From Phoma sp. XZ068 (lineage: Eukaryota > Ascomycota > Dothideomycetes > Pleosporales > Didymellaceae), in NCBI GenBank assembly GCA_004835665.1, contig RBKR01000005.1:1240001-1304000 (forward strand): 64,000 bases of DNA. The letters are read 5' to 3'. The notes beneath the pieces were generated by a model. The model searched no databases. It was not told the DNA's origin and worked only from the letters and a program-made list of their open reading frames with translations. The position numbers and the translations under genes are program-made. Every line of letters begins with the position of its first letter. The first letter of the stretch is position 1. Below are positions 11,640 through 24,236 of the stretch, piece by piece.

Positions 11640-14600
11640 ATGACGGAGGTGACAGCCACCACCATGGACGTCGCGAGCAATGTCACCGTTCCTACCGTCG
11701 AGGAGCCACGGCCACCCAGATCCCACATCGATTCCAAGCCGCTACCGACCGACTCGATGGTGACAGTGCCGCTGTCCGAGGCCGGCACAAACGACGACGA
11801 CGTCCGAGAGTCCATGATACGGCCAGAGATCATAGTCGAGGAGCGCAGACTGTCGTCACGACCCAGTTCAGACGAAATCCACAAGGCGTTCGGCCGTCGT
11901 GGGAGTCAAGCCAGCGATGCTGCACCAACTTTGGCGAGCCCCACTGTGTCCGTCCACGATGTTGATGCAGCAGAGACACCCGAGGCGACACGCTCGAGGA
12001 GTGACAGCGAAAGCTCAGGAGACGCCAAGGTGAACTGGGCAGAGCTGGAGAAGAAGGAAACACAGCAGAACCACGAGGGCCAGGATGATGTAGGCACCCC
12101 GTTCTGCTGGCGCGCTGATCATGCTAACACGTGCAGGCCATGGCATTGCTTCTTGCGCGCCTTGAACAGGAGAACAATGCACTGATGTCTGACTCCAAGG
12201 CGGGCATGAAGCCTAGCATAAAGGGTGCCCGCGCTCGTAGCCAGTCTCGTCCGCCATCGTTTCAGCAGCTCAAGCGTCTCGTGCAAAACGACGCATCAGA
12301 TGTTCGATTCTCCCAGTTGCCGTCACCTCCACCCATGACTGAGCTTGAATTCTGGGCTGCCCTTGTGCGCGACTACCCACAAGTAGTGCAGCGATTACCG
12401 ACATTGTGTCTGAACAAGATCCGCAGTGGCATTCCTGCACCGCTGCGAGGTGTCGTCTGGCAGAGTGCATCCGGCGCACGTGACAAGCTGATTGAAGATC
12501 AGTACGACTCGCTGTGTGGAGAGTCGAGTCCGTATGAGAACATCATCAACAAAGATCTTGGCCGAAGTTTCCCTGGTGTTGAGATGTTCAAGGACCCTGA
12601 AGGCGAGGGTCAGAAGATGCTGGGCCGTGTGCTGAAGTGCTTTAGCTTGTATGATAACAAGATAGGGTACTGTCAGGGCCTTGGTTTCCTGGTTGGACCT
12701 CTCCTCATGCAAATGGGTGACAAGGAAGCTTTTTGTGTGCTCGTCAGGTACAATTCTCGTTCCCAACAACACAGCAGCTGCTAACCTTGAACAGACTCAT
12801 GGAAGACTACGACCTTCGCTCTTGCTTCCTTCCCGACCTCTCAGGTCTGCACCTTCGCATCTTTCAGTTCCAGAAGCTGCTGAGCCAGCACATGCCAGAT
12901 CTTGCACTCCACCTTGAGGAGATGCAGATCGAATCTGCGTACCTCTCGCAGTGGTTTCTTTCATTCTTTGCCGTCACATGTCCTCTACCTATGCTATTCC
13001 GCATTTACGACGTACTCTTTGCAGAGGGTGCCTCCGAAACCATCATGCGTGTTGCTCTTGCGCTCATGAAGAGGAATGAAGCCAAATTGCTCTCACTGAC
13101 CGAGATGGAAGACGTAATGCAACTACTCCTCGGACGCCAACTGTGGGATCCTTACGGCCGAAACGCACACTCAGCAGACGAGCTGGTCCAAGACTTCGTA
13201 TCGTTTACCAACGATGTTACGCGAGAGAAGTTGCAGGGATTAGAGCAGCAGTACAAGGAGGCGCAGGAGAAGGAATCTGCCAAGCAACAAGTCAACAAAT
13301 CCGCCACATCCTTCCTGGGCCGCTTGTGGGGCCCTTCTAATTCGTCTACAAAGTCCGTGTCTCTCAGCCCGGGCCTATCTGCGCCGTCCCGCCCTGTCAG
13401 CTTCCTGCGAAGGACACCGTCGAAACAAAGCCTCGCTTCTACCCTAAACTCTACCGCCGAGTCCGACACTTCGGCGGTGACACAAAGTACCGCTTTGACA
13501 GACGTCTCTCGTGCTTCTCACGCCGACACCATGTCAATAAAGTCAGGACACGCTTCTGTTGCTATGAGCATCTCAGCTAAAGACAGAGACTTGCATTACC
13601 AGATCGAGCAGCTGCTTATGTCAGTGAGCCAATTGCAGCGACAGAATAGTGAGTTGGAGGCTGCACTGCAGAAGCAACGCGAGGACCGGAAGGAAGATCA
13701 CCGTGTCGTGCGATCTATCGTTGACAAGATTCGGAAGAAAGACTCGTCTTTATCTGCACCGTCATCGCGCGCGTCAAGACGAAGATCGACTATCACAGCC
13801 GCTACGGACAATCCAGACCCCAGCGAACCATTGACAGAGCTGTCAGGAGAAAGTGCCGAGATCGTGGAAACATTGGAAACACAGTTTCCAGTGACACAAA
13901 AGCATCAGCGCGCTTCTTCCATGTTTGAGACAAAACAATTACTTCGTGACAGTCTATCGCGAACCAAGGAACAGTTAGCCTCCGAGACATCACGAGCGCA
14001 GGCGCTCGCGCGCGACCTGAACGACCGTCAAGCTGAACTACAGATCGCACGAGATGCGCTCAAGGACACACGAAACCGTCTAGCAGACTCGTACAACCAG
14101 AACCAGAGGCAAGAGAAGACTATCAATGATTTACGGCAAAGTGCGCGCAAGGCTTCTGCGGCAGCTAGCTGGACCTCTGCAGACGACACCTCGCCCGGCA
14201 CCACACCCACATTGAGTAGAAGTACTACATCCGAGAGTGTGACAAATGGATTGAGGGAGTTCCGCCTTGGCCGTACCGCATCTCAGAAGTCGACTCGCGA
14301 GCATCCCCCATCTATCACCTTCAACAAGCGATCCTCCTCGCTCGCCATGCAGCCTGTGCTCGCCAACGATAACAATGCGCCAGCGGACAACGAGCAGCTC
14401 CTTCTCGAGCTCGTCAATGCAAAGACGGCGGAAGCTGTTGCGCGACAGGAGTTTGAGGAGATGAAGGCCAGGTTCGAAGGTTTAAAGAGGACCATGAGTG
14501 CGCAGCCTACTGCGAGCGCAACGGCGAGCCCAGTACCGACTCCTACGACAACACCAGGTGCTGTACCTGAAGCTAAGAAGGAAGGTGCTGCTGCGGGTGG

Positions 14601-14658
14601 TTGGACATGGGGAGGGTGGAAGAGGACGGTCAGCGCGACTAACGTCAACATCCCTTAG
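11640..14658 (+). CDS. TBC-domain Rab GTPase-activating protein (Gyp5-like)
   Basis: Three exons (11640-12089, 12137-12747, 12795-14658; both introns 47 nt) encode 974 aa. After a disordered N-terminus, the TBC domain starts near KIRSGIPAPLRGVVW. It carries both catalytic fingers: the Arg of INKDLGRSFPG (about R293) and the Gln of YCQGLGF (about Q330). A long C-terminal region has coiled-coil stretches (around DLHYQIEQLLMSVSQLQ and the segment near 13930-14160) and a Ser/Thr-rich tail. By family, such proteins accelerate GTP hydrolysis by Ypt/Rab GTPases in ER-Golgi-plasma membrane traffic. The Gyp5 assignment rests on TBC plus C-terminal coiled coil and is less sure than the TBC call. The upstream open frame begins with TTG, so the first ATG (11640) is taken; the ATG at 11664 has better context. 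Confidence 0.88.
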
Positions 14659-16128
14659 ATCTTTACAATTCCAAGGAGAAGTACAGCAGGTGTATGCAAT
14701 GATGTGTTGAGTTACTTGGAGGACGACATTATGGGAGATTTAGGCACCGGATGCCAATACTGTTATTCATGTACGAAGATACCTAGTGCTATCTGTAGCA
14801 CTCCAGCTTTCCCAGCCAAGGCATGGTTGAGAGCATATTTAATTATTCTTGACCCAATAGAACAGATCATACCTTCAGCTTCCGGCACGTCATCTTACTG
14901 CTACACTCGGTGAAGCATTTCAATCTCTGGGTTTCGGCTTAAACGGGAACCGTGCTTTATTCACGTCCAGCATGCAGGAGGCAGACTTATTTCCGTTTCC
15001 GTTTCCGGAGTAGAGGTCGCTGCACCATAACTACTTAGCCCTTGGGAAATGAGGAGGCGAGCACGTAAGCACTAAGTCGACCAGAGGCGTCTTGAAATGG
15101 TTAAAAAATCAGATACGAATGGTTGCGGTCAGTCAAACCCAGCCTCAACGTGAACGGCAGGGCTGTAATATACCTCCTCCACGCACCCCAGCCTCACCGG
15201 CAATCTCTCACGTGTTCAGCTACCGAGCACCGAGGGAACTTACCCATCATCACAACGTGACCTGCGACCCCTGACTTGTGTCCATTGTCAGCCCAAAAGT
15301 CTGGGCTTGCGGTATTGAGACCCCAGATTTCCCCGCATCGCGCCAGCTGCATTAGCGCGTTCCGGCAGTTGCATTAGCCTCTTGGAACCTTCACAATGCG
15401 CCACAACAAGAGCTTGTACGCACGCTTCAAGTCAAAACACCGATATGGCGGCTCGATCAATGGGATTGAAAGAGTGGAAGGCCTGAGCGCAATTGCCGTA
15501 TCTACAACCGCCCTCAAACCCCGCGTTCGTCAGCCTCGTTAGCTGGTGATCTTGCATGTCGCACACGAGGCTTCTACCCGCTTTCGACAAGGATGATAAT
15601 AACTCAAGTAGCATATCAGATTTCCGACTGGCCAGCAAATGGCGTCGATATTGCAAGATGCCGGACAGTGCAACATAAGCGTACAGGTCAATAACCTGAT
15701 CTGCACAAGCTTGTGCCACTGTCTCTTAAAGGTGACCCCTCTGTTAAGTGAGTTGAACTTCTCAAGATAAGACACGCCACTTTGGCAGCCTCTTGTGCGA
15801 TCTTGTCATCCAACTTCGTTTGCAAATCGGACCGGCAGACGTGCTCGCCTACGCCAACATCAACTGCCGACAGCTGGGCACCTCCTTTATTGGACGGAGC
15901 CATAGCCCCGACACATCATCTTCGGTGGACTTGGATCATAGCTCATTTCATGATAGCGTCAGGATTTCCGTATCAAGCACAAGCGTGGAACAACAGGCTC
16001 GCTCTGGGATACGAAGACTATCCCTCAGTGCCCAAAATCGAGGTACAAGTATTTAGGCTTGCGCCTGCTGTACATAGATTCTTCAGATCATTGTTCCCAC
16101 CTGGTTCGCAGTACGCAAAGCTGCCACA
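14659..16128. other. 1.5 kb intergenic, no gene seen
   Basis: No coding region is supported between the Rab GAP stop and the MFS start. A perfect (TTTCCG)3 array lies at 14990-15007. Short open frames at 15432-16198 overlap one another in several frames and have no recognisable protein character. Confidence 0.5.
14990..15007 (+). repeat. (TTTCCG)3 short tandem repeat
   Basis: Three perfect hexanucleotide units lie in the intergenic gap before the MFS gene. No function is evident. Confidence 0.7.
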
Positions 16129-18036
16129 ATGGCGTCCAAAGAATATACCGAAGATGTATGTCTTCTCTCATCCTTCGCTTCCACCAGGCTTGTACTGACA
16201 CCCCCAGGAACGTCGCCAACTCGAACAAGAACTCAATGTCGAGATCTTGCCAGGCACTGAGATCATGGCCGATGTAGGAAGCCACCACTTCGTCAAAGGC
16301 TCCCATCGAGACGTCCTCGTCCCACAACCATCAGACGACCCAAATGATCCCCTAAACTGGAGTACATGGTACAAGACAGCATGCATCGTGTCCGCAGCTT
16401 TTGTGACCTTCACTCAAGGTTTCGGGCCGCTTGCGCTGGCTCCTATGTTTCCTGCCCTCATGCAGGCGTTTCAATGTGATCTTGCGTCAGCTATCCAGTT
16501 CACAGGCGTGTGTATCTTGGTATTGGGTTTCAGTAACTTTATCTGGTGAGTGGCGCCTTCCGTGCACGACGAGCTCAGACGATTGACCAGCGCACAGGGC
16601 CCCTATCAGCACCTCCTTCGGTCGACGACCAGTGTACCTTCTCAGCCAGCTTATTAATTTTGGTACTAGCATTTGGCGTGCCAAAGCTAACTCATACGGC
16701 TCATTTATGGGCGCGTGCATCGTCAACGGCATTGGCGCTGGTCCCTCGGAGACTATTATGCCCACGGTCATTGCTGATATCTTCTTTCTGCATGACCGTG
16801 GCAAGTGGAACACATTGTATTGGGTCGTGTATATGGGCAAGCAAACCTTGACCTCATACAATGGATAAAGTTAACAATTTTGGAACAGGATCCTTAATGG
16901 TTGGACCCATCGTTGCCGGTTCGATGACCGAAGCTCTCGGTTTCCGCAGTTTCTGGTGGCTGAACGCCGGGCTCCTCGGTGCCTCCTTCCTCATGGTTGT
17001 TTTCATGTTCCCAGAAACCCGTTTCAAGCGCGAGGACTCACCACTCACCGCTACAAAACATATCGAACCCGATTCGCCGGCAGAGAAAGGGCAGGCAACA
17101 ATTGTCGAAGACTCTTCCACTTCAGACAATGGTGAGATCCACCAGGTTACCACTGCAAGCTCCACTCTCCCGAATGCCAACCAAGGCCTCACCCTCACTG
17201 AGACTGCGGCTCGCGACCCTTACCTTGGCTCTGGATCACCTGGACGCTGGCAGTGGCGCGTTTTCCAACCCAACGCCCATCCATTCCGATCTATTTTCCT
17301 CGATCTCTGGATTCCGTGGAAGCTTTTCGCCTTCCCCATTGTCGAATTTGCCGCCTTCGTCGTGTCCTGGTCCTGCTCGTCTTTCCTGACCATCAACCTC
17401 ACGCAATCCCAAGTCCTTTCGCTTCCCCCGTACAATTTCCGGCCTACAACCGTCGGCTTCACAAACTTCGCTATCATTGTCGGTGCACTCATCGGCCTTG
17501 TCACATCAGGTCCATTGAGCGACTGGGTCGCTGCAAGGGCCACAAGGAAAAACGATGGCGTTAGAGAGCCGGAGATGAGACTACCCGCCATGATCCCCTA
17601 CGTTATCGTCATGTTCCTTGGCAACGTCGTAGTCTCCGTGGGCTACGAGAGAAAGTGGCCTTGGGAGGCTATCGTCATCATTGGCTACACCTGTGCGGGC
17701 CTTCAGGTTGCGGCTCTGCCAGGCATTGTCAGCACGTACGCAGTCGACTCGTACAAACCGGTAGCAGGTAGCTTGTTTGTGGCCATTACGGTGAACAAGA
17801 ATCTGTGGGGATATGGATTTGGAAAGTTCATTACGCCGTGGAGTATGGAAGCTGGGTAAGTTCGATGATCTAAGAATGCTGGGAATGAAGAAAGCTGACT
17901 AGTCAACAGTTTCATTAAGCCCATCATGACGAACGCCACTCTCATTACGATATGGTGTTTGTTCGGTATCTTGTTCTACTACAAGGGAAAGACCTTCAGG
18001 AGGTGGAGCAAGAACAGCAAGGTACATAAGATGTAG
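16129..18036 (+). CDS. major facilitator superfamily transporter
   Basis: Five exons: 16129-16155, 16208-16545, 16598-16836, 16889-17855 and 17910-18036, encoding 565 aa. The cytosolic N-terminus ends in DPNDPLNWS, common in fungal DHA1-type carriers. About twelve hydrophobic segments follow. The loop between TM2 and TM3 carries SFGRRPVYL (the GxxxDRxGRR-type motif), and a long charged loop near 17020-17260 separates the two halves. The fungal DHA1 family exports drugs, polyamines or metabolites; the substrate cannot be read from the sequence. Intron 3 (16837-16888) uses a GC donor (GCAAGC); using it restores YMGSLMVGPIV, whereas no nearby GT donor does. The first exon is only nine codons. 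Its neighbours (membrane protein, P450, SAT4-like) fit an accessory region. Confidence 0.9.
16837..16888 (+). other. GC-AG intron in the MFS gene
   Basis: The donor is GG|GCAAGC and the acceptor is GGAACAG|GA, giving a 52-nt intron. Removing it joins TM4-TM5 sequence in frame (YMG to SLMVGP). GT alternatives at 16827 and 16829 would delete conserved residues. Confidence 0.75.
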
Positions 18037-18631
18037 TTGGACAGTATGGGAGATACTGTAGTTTCAGTTCCAAGTAGGCACGGAGAACGAGTGTTTTTTA
18101 GTGTACTTATGATATTTGTCACACTTATTTAACCAATCCAAATATCTCGGCATACTGTCATACTTGTTATTGGTATGTTCCGTTCATCAAGCGGGACTGT
18201 AGACTAATTTTGAATGTAATCTTAACGTATCATGCTCCTACGCTACTGTTTATATTTTACGGTCGCCGCATAGAGATATCTCAAGATCAGCCAATATATT
18301 TGGGCCTACAAGACTCGCTACAACCAAGAAGACTCAACACAATCTCATGGATTATAACCAATAACAAATTTGAACGATTGTAGAGGTCCTGATAATTCAA
18401 GTTTAGTTGAAATATTTGACCCTCGTGAACTTTTGAATGGTTCAAAAATTCAGTACCACGGTTCATCATATACCAAACAAAATCTATCTCTACATCCATA
18501 TATTCATAATCTCGCTCTCTTCTTACCGTAAAAATAACAGACCATTGTATCCTCTTCTATCTTCGCCGAGTTCATACCAAAAAAACCTCCACCCAAGAGT
18601 ATCTGCAGAATACCTTGCACAACCGACCAGA
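18037..18631. other. AT-rich intergenic, no gene seen
   Basis: This holds the MFS 3' flank and the promoter of the next gene. An in-frame ATG at 18437 would extend the next protein, but the added sequence is AT-rich and untranslated-like, so it is treated as leader. Confidence 0.5.
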
Positions 18632-19222
18632 ATGTCCGCCAAATATCACCACCGCAAGAACACCGCACCCTCCAACCCCAACAAAAACCTCATCATCGCG
18701 CTAAGCATCCTTGTCTTGTTCATTATCTTCGTAGCCATCTGCCTTCTAATCCGCCACTTCCTCCGCAGATGGGAAGAAAGCACCTATCGCCATTACGATC
18801 CAGAGGCTTGCAGTCCGCTCCTTTTCGATGAGAGACCCAGCACATATCACACATTGCCATCATCCTCTCACCGAGCTATTACCCAAGACTCCAGTACCAG
18901 GAGGGCGACGAGAGACGAGCATGTTCGCGATAATATTTCAGGTGTTTATCGAATTTCTGTGCGGAGGCTTGCGGATGATGAGGTTTCGCTGTCTAGTGAT
19001 AGTTCGGGTTCAAGGATGATTGGGGACGATGTTTCGAGAGATGAGGAAGGGGACGAAGTCGAATCCAGTGAGAGTGAGAGTGCGAGTAGTGACGATAGCG
19101 ACAGTGAGGACAGTGATGAGGTGGTGGATATGCGACGGCTTATGGGTATGGGGAGACCTCCGTTGCCGAAGAAGGTTGCAATGTTAAGGGGTATGAGAAG
19201 ATATGATAGATGGTCATCATAA
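18632..19222 (+). CDS. small single-pass membrane protein with acidic Ser-rich tail
   Basis: A single exon encodes 196 aa. After a short basic N-terminus (KYHHRKN), one transmembrane helix covers about residues 19-43 (LIIALSILVLFIIFVAICLL), followed by RHFLRR. The rest is hydrophilic, and residues 120-170 are a run of Ser, Asp and Glu. The basic residues on both sides of the helix leave topology uncertain. I do not recognise a family. The start at 18632 (CAGAATGTCC) was preferred over the in-frame ATG at 18437 because the intervening 65 codons look like UTR. It lies between the MFS and P450 genes; a shared role is only conjecture. Confidence 0.65.
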   Translation: MSAKYHHRKNTAPSNPNKNLIIALSILVLFIIFVAICLLIRHFLRRWEESTYRHYDPEACSPLLFDERPSTYHTLPSSSHRAITQDSSTRRATRDEHVRDNISGVYRISVRRLADDEVSLSSDSSGSRMIGDDVSRDEEGDEVESSESESASSDDSDSEDSDEVVDMRRLMGMGRPPLPKKVAMLRGMRRYDRWSS

Positions 19223-20047
19223 TGGGCTATGTTTGCTTTAAGACGGCAAAAGGTAATGTGAGCCTGTTTTGAACGTATCGCGTCTTCTTTTTCGCTTTTG
19301 TACTCGGACTATATTGTCCATACCCTGACTAAAATACAATTCCACAACAACACTCCGCCAAAGCACAAAATTACTCGATACTAATATGCCAGAGCCAGAA
19401 ACATGATCTCTGAGGCACATCGCATGAACGTCACAAGTTGAAGGCTACCGACATTGTATCCATTATCCATCAATTATACGAAACACTTTGACTGGCAACC
19501 ATCACGTAATCGGCACACGTGGAGAGAGTCTGTTCCAGACCTAGAAGCACCGAAGCCACATGCCGTCGCTTTCCAATGTGGTTCATATGATAACAGTCGT
19601 AATAATGAGGTCAGATTTGTGATGATACACTCTGTCTGTTTGCAGTAAAAGTGGTGCCATTATAGGATGGATATTCCCAGCAGTAGGGGAGTGGAGGGGA
19701 ATTTGAGCGGGCTGGAACAGCATTGTGAAGAATAGTGGTCGGTACCGGTCGTGACGTGTTCCCTTGGATGCAGATGGCCGGATCCGGAGCCCACGTTCCT
19801 GGCCGTCAGCAAAATAAGACATGTTGACAGCTGTTTCAGGTGGGTCTCTGGACATGTACAATGTAGCATTATTGTGAGATGGTCGAAAAGTGATCTCAGG
19901 CAGCGAGTTGGATAATTAAATTGGCCCAGTAACCAGCCTCGTGAATTACAAACCACGATACTTCTGCGAAGGTAGATGCATATTTTGCCAGTCAAAAAAA
20001 AAAGGGTTAATATCGACCCATCTGAGGCCTGCATATCCAGAATAAGC
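19223..20047. other. intergenic between convergent genes, no gene seen
   Basis: The 3' flanks of the small membrane protein and the minus-strand P450 gene meet here. Open frames on the minus strand (19660-20178) only extend or overlap the P450 3' end in other frames. Confidence 0.5.
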
Positions 20048-21874
20048 TCAAGCGTGTTCTCTGGGGCTGAATTGCAGCTGAAGTGGTGGCAGCGTAACGG
20101 TGAAAGTATCCAGAACCTCATTGTCAAACTCTTCGCCAGTCTCTTCAGGTGCAAACGTGATGTCGAAATTCTGCACAATAGTTGATAGTGCGATGCGCAA
20201 ACTCAACTGCGCAAGATTCTTGCCGGGACAGTTGTACGCGCCCAACGAGAAGGGAAGGTACGGCGCTTGATCTGTTCCCATTTCCGTCCTTTTCTCGCCA
20301 AAACGTTCGGGGATGAAATCCTGAGACGCTAGCCACCATCTGGAGTCTCGATGGATAAGTGACACTGGTACCAGTACGTTCGTGTTCCCAGGAATGAAAA
20401 CCTCATCGATCTGAATTCCGTTGCTTGGCGTCTCACGAGGACCACCTGTCAGAAGTGCTGGGCGCAATCGGAGTGTCTCGCTTATCCAATCGTCAATGTA
20501 CGTGACACTCTTGACTTTTTCGTAGGTCCAGGCGTTGTTGCTTTCAATAGCCTGGTCAAGCATCGATTGTAGCTTCTTTTGCTTTTCAGGACACTTGGCC
20601 AAATAGTACAGCGCACCAGCTAGCGTAGTAGCCGTTGTCTCGCTATGGATGTGTCAACAACGCTGATATCTCAGGAACGGGATGAGGTTAGCATACCTGC
20701 CAGCAATAATGACAACTCTGGTGTCATCCTCTAACGCTTCAGGCGATGGTGAAGCAGATGCGTCTTTATCTTTGACCGCCTTCAAAAGCCAAGAAATGAT
20801 GTCCTGCGGGTATTTCTCATCATCCCATGCTTTGTTTTTAGCTTGAATCTCGTTGGAACAGAAACTGAAAAACTTTGAGTACCCAGCTGCCGCTCCAGGG
20901 ATAGAGCTAAGCACATTCAACAACCACGGGACAGTACTCAGTATTCCCAGCATTGTCATATGGTCATGAACTCCCTTGATGGCAGGGTGTTCTCGGCCAC
21001 TCGTGAGATTGTTGAAGTCTTTACCTAGTCCAACTTCGCCCATAACGTCGAAAGAGTAAAACATGCTCCAGGCGGAAACATTAAATGGTTTCGAAGACTG
21101 GCGAAGCTGCCTTATAAAAGCATCGGCTTTAGTCTTAATACGTGATTCGTACGCTGCCAGAGCTTTCATAGAGAAGCCCCGGTCCCATGCTCGACGTCGT
21201 TGCTTATGTGATTCATGATCGCGAGTCATATGGATTGATGTCTTCTTCAAGTCATTTCCGGTCTGACCGTACCAGGTTGATTTACGCATATGCGAATTAG
21301 GTCCGTAGATCAAGGGCACTGCTGATTTTCGGAGGATCGAGATTTCTCGAGGCCCTTACCAATAATTAGTGTAGACAATTGAGTATTGGAAAGATAGCTT
21401 ACCAGTTCGCACAAAGTCTCCATAGCGAGCGTGAACTTTAGCCAACTCTTTGAAGTACTGCACGTTCTTGGCACTCAGATAGGCCGCGTAGAAGCGACTG
21501 ATCTTGGCTGGCAGAGGGCCTGGAAACTTGCAACATCTGTGAAAAACCAAACGGTAGATCGAGATGCTGAGTAGCAACGCTGTGTTGAAGCTCGAAGCGA
21601 AGAGGGTTGCGCGCAGGAATGCGCCAGACAGACTTTGACTCTGGAGGTGGACCAATGTGCAGATTAGCAACAGGAATGACGCAAAAGACAGAGCCATGAA
21701 GTGATACATGTAAAGCTCGAACTCGACGTTTCGAACAACCTGATGAAAGAGAACGCCGGACAGAGCAGCACTACCGGCAGTGCTGCTTGCATTGTGAAAG
21801 AACGGATTGAAACAAGTAGACATGGTTTCACTGGACTGAGACTCAACCCACGGCAAAAGTAAGACCGGAAACAT
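20048..21874 (-). CDS. cytochrome P450 monooxygenase
   Basis: Three exons on the minus strand (21874-21403, 21354-20697, 20642-20048; introns 48 and 54 nt) encode 574 aa. The N-terminus has two or three hydrophobic segments for ER anchoring, then the proline-rich KFPGPLPAK. The I-helix AGSETT is completed across intron 2; the K-helix reads SETLRLRP, the meander FIPERF, and the haem loop PFSLGAYNCPGK with ligand near Cys515. All essential P450 motifs are intact, so it should be functional with a P450 reductase. The long multi-span N-terminus recalls P450s acting on hydrophobic metabolites; substrate unknown. No polyketide or peptide synthase lies in the window, so a biosynthetic cluster is not supported. 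Confidence 0.92.
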
Positions 21875-22830
21875 TATGCACGAGGGGAGTGTCTTATCAT
21901 GAAAGCATCTCAGGGACCGGTGTCACTGCGTTCGCGCGTTACCGCGTCCGGACCCATCGGGACTACCCTAGCAGCGTGCCAGCGACAACGGCTGCGAAAG
22001 GATTAAGGTCGCAAATCAAGTCAACGTATGAGGATGCTTGTGCGTGCGGAGTCTTGCTTGAAGGAGAAAGCGAGAATGAGAACGGAGTAGTCGGGAAAAG
22101 CACCGCGACTTCCTGCAGATGATTGGGCTGGGAAACAAACAGAGCCCCACATTGTGGATCTGGATCGTGCTGTGGGGAAGAGCAAACATTGGAGATCCAG
22201 AGTCCACTTATTGACATTACCTGGAAGCCTGCACATCCTCTGCAATAGACACAAAGCTAAGAGAGAAGATGTCGCAGTGGTTGGCGCACCCCTTTCAATC
22301 AGCACCTCTTCAAGGGCTACCTATGTAAGCAATAAAATCTATCAGACCTACATAGGATCTATGAGCCCAAGTTTCTGGGCGTACCACTCGCCCAGGCAAT
22401 TTCCAGAGCATACGAAACGATGATGCCCAAAATGTAGCTCTGTGCCGCGGTTGCATGCTTCAGTAATACCAAATAGTAACAGGGAGGAACGTCCGCTGAT
22501 TCGCTGCTAGAATCTATCCGGCAAGCTATTAGTAGAAGCGGAATGCTGTTTGGGATCATACGAACCCAATAGTTAAGATGAAAGACGATATGGGATAATG
22601 CAACCCGGCCCTTGCAGGACGTCGGAGGATTGCACGTTCTCTCTGTTATGGCCGCGTGCATCCGGCTCGTCCCATACCACCGGGACTGAATGAAGCTGCA
22701 AGTGAGGATCGACACCAACAGGCGTGTTTCGAAAGTATACTGCTTTTTCGAGCGTGGGATTTATGTTGACGGTGGGATCCCAGGATTTGGCATATGAACA
22801 AGCCCTTCAAAAGAGTCACTAAGCATCACG
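21875..22830. other. promoter region between divergent P450 and SAT4-like genes
   Basis: A 956-base gap separates the two divergently transcribed genes. Short open frames occur in all six frames without recognisable content. It presumably holds both promoters; I see no clear shared motif. Confidence 0.5.
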
Positions 22831-24135
22831 ATGACTGACGCTTCTCTACAGACATTGGCATACGGTATTGCGTATACAACCTTTGGAATAGGGATTTCTA
22901 CTGTGTTCTTGAGACTCTACTGTAGACAATTTCTCCTTAAGTCATGGGGCTTGGACGACAGCATCGCCCTCTTCGTAGGTGTAAGCCACCTGGATACACA
23001 TTCCCTTCACTGAATCTATCTGACAAGATGACAGGCTGTGAGTTGCGGTCAGCAAGTAGTTCTGCACTTGTTTCTACGTGCGGGATGTGGACTGTAAGTA
23101 GACACGTCCTGAAGGCGCACAAAACGCTAGACTGCTGACATTCTGCGAAGGCACATGGATGAGATCAGTGGGATTCAGCAATTAGAGATTGTGAAGATTC
23201 TCTTTATCGAAGAAGTGTACTACTACTTCGTACATGGAATCATCAAGTTTGCCTTCCTCTTTTTCTACCTGAGGTTGTCACCAGATAAGCCATTCCGCAG
23301 ATTTGTATATGTTGGCATGATCACGAATGTTGCAATATTTGTTGTAAATATGTAAGTCATGCCTTCATCTGGAAGCGTGAACAGCTGAGCTGATTCAAAC
23401 AGTCTGATGGCGTGCTTACAATGCATGCCTTTCGATGAAATCTTCCATCCCGGAACACACCCAGAAGCGAAATGTATACCAAAGATTGCACTATTGGTAG
23501 TTCCATCGATTCTTGTAAGCTGTTCTGCTTTTCAGTATTCCACTCCCTCCTGACGAAAGGAACAGAATATCGTCGAAGACATTTACATTCTCGTTCTACC
23601 TATGTCAACAGTTCTCAGTCTCCAAATGTCCACGCGTCGCAAGATCGCTGTCCTCTCCGTCATCAGTTTTGGCGCCGCAGCTGTCCTCGTAGCCTGCCTC
23701 CGCCTCATCCCCCTTTTCGAACTCAACTCTTCCCTAGACCTTTCATACGTTCTCGGTAAGATGGTCATTGTAGCAGCAATTGAGATACAACTGGCTATCG
23801 TTGCAGTCAACCTACCCTCGGTGAAAGCTCTGTGGATCAAGGCGAACAGAGCTATCTCAACTAGTTCAGAACCAGGCTCCTCGCGTCAGAGAAGCTACAA
23901 ACTATCGACCCCGAAATTGTCGTCCAAAAGCAGGAGTGACAAGGTGTCAAGAGGGACCATTACTAGGATGGAACACAACGTTCGGAGCAATGAGTCTGAA
24001 GAAGAGCTCGTCAACGGAGTTGGGTTGAGCCAAGCGCCGCAGATTTCTAATGCTGGGATTGTTGTTACTAAAGAGGTGACGGTGAGCAACGAGTACAAAC
24101 TTGAGGTGAAAGGTCCCAAGAAACCAGCTTGCTAA
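22831..24135 (+). CDS. SAT4 / Pth11-like seven-transmembrane (rhodopsin-domain) protein
   Basis: Five exons (22831-22980, 23035-23093, 23151-23351, 23403-23514, 23566-24135; introns 51-57 nt) encode 363 aa. The layout is that of the fungal rhodopsin-domain/SAT4 family: LRLYCRQFLLKSWGLDDS after TM1, a short exon ending AGCGLHMDEIS, FVHGIIKFAFLFFYLRL, ILMACLQCMPF, VEDIYILVLPM and STRRKIAVLSVISFG, with seven hydrophobic segments in total. The C-terminal 100 residues are hydrophilic and Ser-rich, presumably cytosolic. Members include Pth11-type candidate receptors, but most have no proven ligand. A degraded relative lies at 29.3-30.6 kb. Confidence 0.87.
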
Positions 24136-24213
24136 TGTTTTCTGATATACGATTTCCTTCTTCTATCATGCATGTGCCCTAATTTCTGCTCTGTTTGAAT
24201 TTCTTCTACCACA

Positions 24214-24236
24214 TTCACCTTCACCTTCACCTTCAC
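24214..24236 (+). repeat. short TTCACC hexanucleotide repeat
   Basis: About three and a half units of TTCACC lie in the short gap before the next gene, in a pyrimidine-rich leader region. Confidence 0.65.
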
